6,533 nt of DNA, taken from assembly GCA_002291875.1 (NCBI GenBank), contig DBAV01000269.1:1-6533 (forward strand), in the 5' to 3' direction. Every line of letters starts with the position of its first letter. Position 1 is the first letter of the stretch. The position numbers and the translations under genes are program-made. Origin of the DNA: Hyphomonadaceae bacterium UBA1001 (GTDB lineage Bacteria > Pseudomonadota > Alphaproteobacteria > Caulobacterales > Aquidulcibacteraceae). The notes under the pieces are model-generated. The model worked only from the letters and a program-made list of their open reading frames with translations. It ran no database searches and was not told the origin of the DNA. Below are positions 5,451 through 6,533 of this stretch, one piece after another.

Positions 5451-5478
5451 CCGGACGGTTGAAGTCATCCGCCCGGAG
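5451..5478 (+). promoter_or_regulatory. Leader hairpin overlapping the ribosome site of the TadG-like gene
   Basis: CCGGACGG at 5451-5458 can pair with CCGCCCGG at 5469-5476, with seven pairs and one A-C mismatch around a 10-nt loop. The right arm covers the first bases of the GGAG ribosome site (5475-5478), which lies 7 nt before the ATG. It may lower translation, but this is a reading of pairing potential only. Confidence 0.3.
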
Positions 5479-5485
5479 CCGAGAC

Positions 5486-6533
5486 ATGGCCGGACCCATC
5501 ACCAAAGCCGCCGGCAATCCGCCGAACCGCAAGGAACGTCGTGCCGCCCTGCGGGTCGCCAGGACCCTCCTCGAGAACAGCCGCGCGGTCCTGCGCAATG
5601 GCGACGGCAATTTCGCGATCATCTTCGCGCTGTGCCTGGTGCCGATCGCCTCGCTGGTCGGCATGGCGATGGACATGCGGCGCGCCGACATCGCGCGCAC
5701 CGCCCTCCAGGAGGGCCTGGATGCGGCGGTGCTCAGTTCGGCGCGCACCTTCCTGCAGGAGAGCGGCGAGGACATGGACGACCGTCGCGAGGCGGCCCGC
5801 GAGGCCGGCGAAGCGATGTTCAATGCCGTCATGGCCCAGTCGAGCTTCGAGTTCCGCGGCCCGGCCGCCGTCAACCTGACCGTGTCCAATCGCGGCGAGG
5901 TCGAAGGCACGGCCAGCGGCGACCTGGAATTGCTGTTCGGCGGCCTGATTGGCCGCAGCAATGTCGTGGTGGGCACCGACGCCGCCGCCGAGGCGGGCGA
6001 TGGGCGCCGCCTCGAAATCGTGCTGTCGCTGGACAACACCGCCTCGATGTTCGAGGGCGGGCGCTTCAACATCATGCGCGACGCCGCCAAGGGCTTTGTG
6101 AACACGGTGTTCGACGAGAGCCAGATCGAGGGCATGACGCGGATTTCCGTGGTGCCCTGGGCCACCACGGTGAACATCCGGATGCCGCGCCCGCGTGACT
6201 GGGATGCCAGCCCGGCGGCTGCGCGGTCGCCCGGCCAGGGGGGTACCCGCGGTGCGCCCGCCACGCCCTTCGAGGACAAGTTCAACTATCTGGCCGATCC
6301 CGACAATCCTTCGATCGCGCTGACCTCGAGCCGCCGCGACGAACTGTTCGCGCCCACCAGCTGGCGCGGATGCATCCGCTCGGCCAATGGCGAGCGTTCC
6401 GTGAACGGGGCGGGCGTGGTGACCGCCAGCCTGACCGACGCGCCGCCGGCGATCATGCGCTGGCCGGCCGCGGTGGTGAAGCCGGAACTGCGCCTGTTCC
6501 GCCAGAACCTGTCCCCGCCGCCACCGCCGCCGC
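5486..6533 (+). CDS. TadG-like pilus-assembly/VWA-domain protein, 3' end cut off
   Basis: 349 codons are visible and the gene runs off the right edge with no stop. After a basic cytoplasmic leader (1-40), one membrane segment lies at about 43-63 (NFAIIFALCLVPIASLVGMA). It is followed by MDMRRADIARTALQEGLDAA (61-80), the typical start of TadE/TadG-like pseudopilin-type proteins. A von Willebrand A domain starts near 176 with RLEIVLSLDNTASM, where D183-N-T-A-S187 is the metal-binding MIDAS motif in the DxTxS form common in TadG proteins. A Pro/Ala/Gly-rich insert spans about 242-261, and WRGCIRS (293-299) matches a motif frequent in this group. The visible part ends in a proline run. TadG proteins belong to Flp/Tad pilus loci and sit in the envelope facing the periplasm. 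No other tad gene is in view, so it may be a stand-alone copy. GGAG at 5475-5478 supports the start. Confidence 0.85.
   Translation, partial: MAGPITKAAGNPPNRKERRAALRVARTLLENSRAVLRNGDGNFAIIFALCLVPIASLVGMAMDMRRADIARTALQEGLDAAVLSSARTFLQESGEDMDDRREAAREAGEAMFNAVMAQSSFEFRGPAAVNLTVSNRGEVEGTASGDLELLFGGLIGRSNVVVGTDAAAEAGDGRRLEIVLSLDNTASMFEGGRFNIMRDAAKGFVNTVFDESQIEGMTRISVVPWATTVNIRMPRPRDWDASPAAARSPGQGGTRGAPATPFEDKFNYLADPDNPSIALTSSRRDELFAPTSWRGCIRSANGERSVNGAGVVTASLTDAPPAIMRWPAAVVKPELRLFRQNLSPPPPPP

Noticed and set aside
4420..6285. 621-codon open frame on the minus strand
   Set aside because: It lies antisense to the crystallin and TadG-like genes, both of which have recognisable domains and ribosome sites. 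Its product is rich in Arg, Ala and Pro without motifs, as expected of a shadow frame in GC-rich DNA.

Overview
The window is GC-rich chromosomal DNA with strong GC bias at third codon positions. It most likely comes from an alphaproteobacterium: the TadG-like von Willebrand protein, the TraB/GumN lipoprotein, the gamma-carbonic anhydrase and the small GST are all of types common there. I cannot name a genus from the sequence. Sphingomonadales, Rhodobacterales or Caulobacterales-like groups would all fit.

Layout. Bases 1-237 have no convincing gene. They hold a long inverted repeat, a hairpin, and then a promoter-like region with three copies of a 9-bp half-site. This leads into a two-gene toxin-antitoxin operon (238-851): an AbrB/MazE-type antitoxin overlapping a Doc-type Fic-fold toxin by ATGA. 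A glutathione S-transferase family gene follows on the same strand (916-1572). It converges on a minus-strand cluster (2491 down to 1606) of an SRPBCC/AHSA1 protein, a possible 24-residue micro-ORF and a DUF1428 (YbaA-like) protein. The three reading frames are joined by two TGATG stop/start overlaps. Upstream of this cluster lies a gene-free stretch with a nested inverted repeat, then a TraB/GumN lipoprotein gene (3610 down to 2666), also on the minus strand.

From 3797 to the end everything reads on the plus strand: a gamma-class carbonic anhydrase-like hexapeptide protein, then a secreted protein with two beta-gamma crystallin domains and a cysteine-containing C-terminal region. A strong stem-loop terminator follows, then an AT-rich promoter-like stretch, then a TadG-like, membrane-anchored VWA protein that runs off the right edge at a proline run.

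How the parts relate. The toxin and antitoxin form one self-contained module with its own likely operator, and the toxin's third-position GC is visibly lower than that of its neighbours, consistent with acquisition. The SRPBCC/micro-ORF/DUF1428 set looks translationally coupled. The other genes look like independent units involved in housekeeping or the cell envelope: detoxification, metal-dependent or carbonic anhydrase-like activity, and envelope or extracellular proteins. No mobile-element gene, CRISPR array, tRNA or rRNA was seen. The least explained items are the micro-ORF, the repeat cluster in front of the toxin-antitoxin operon, and the cysteine pattern of the crystallin-like protein.
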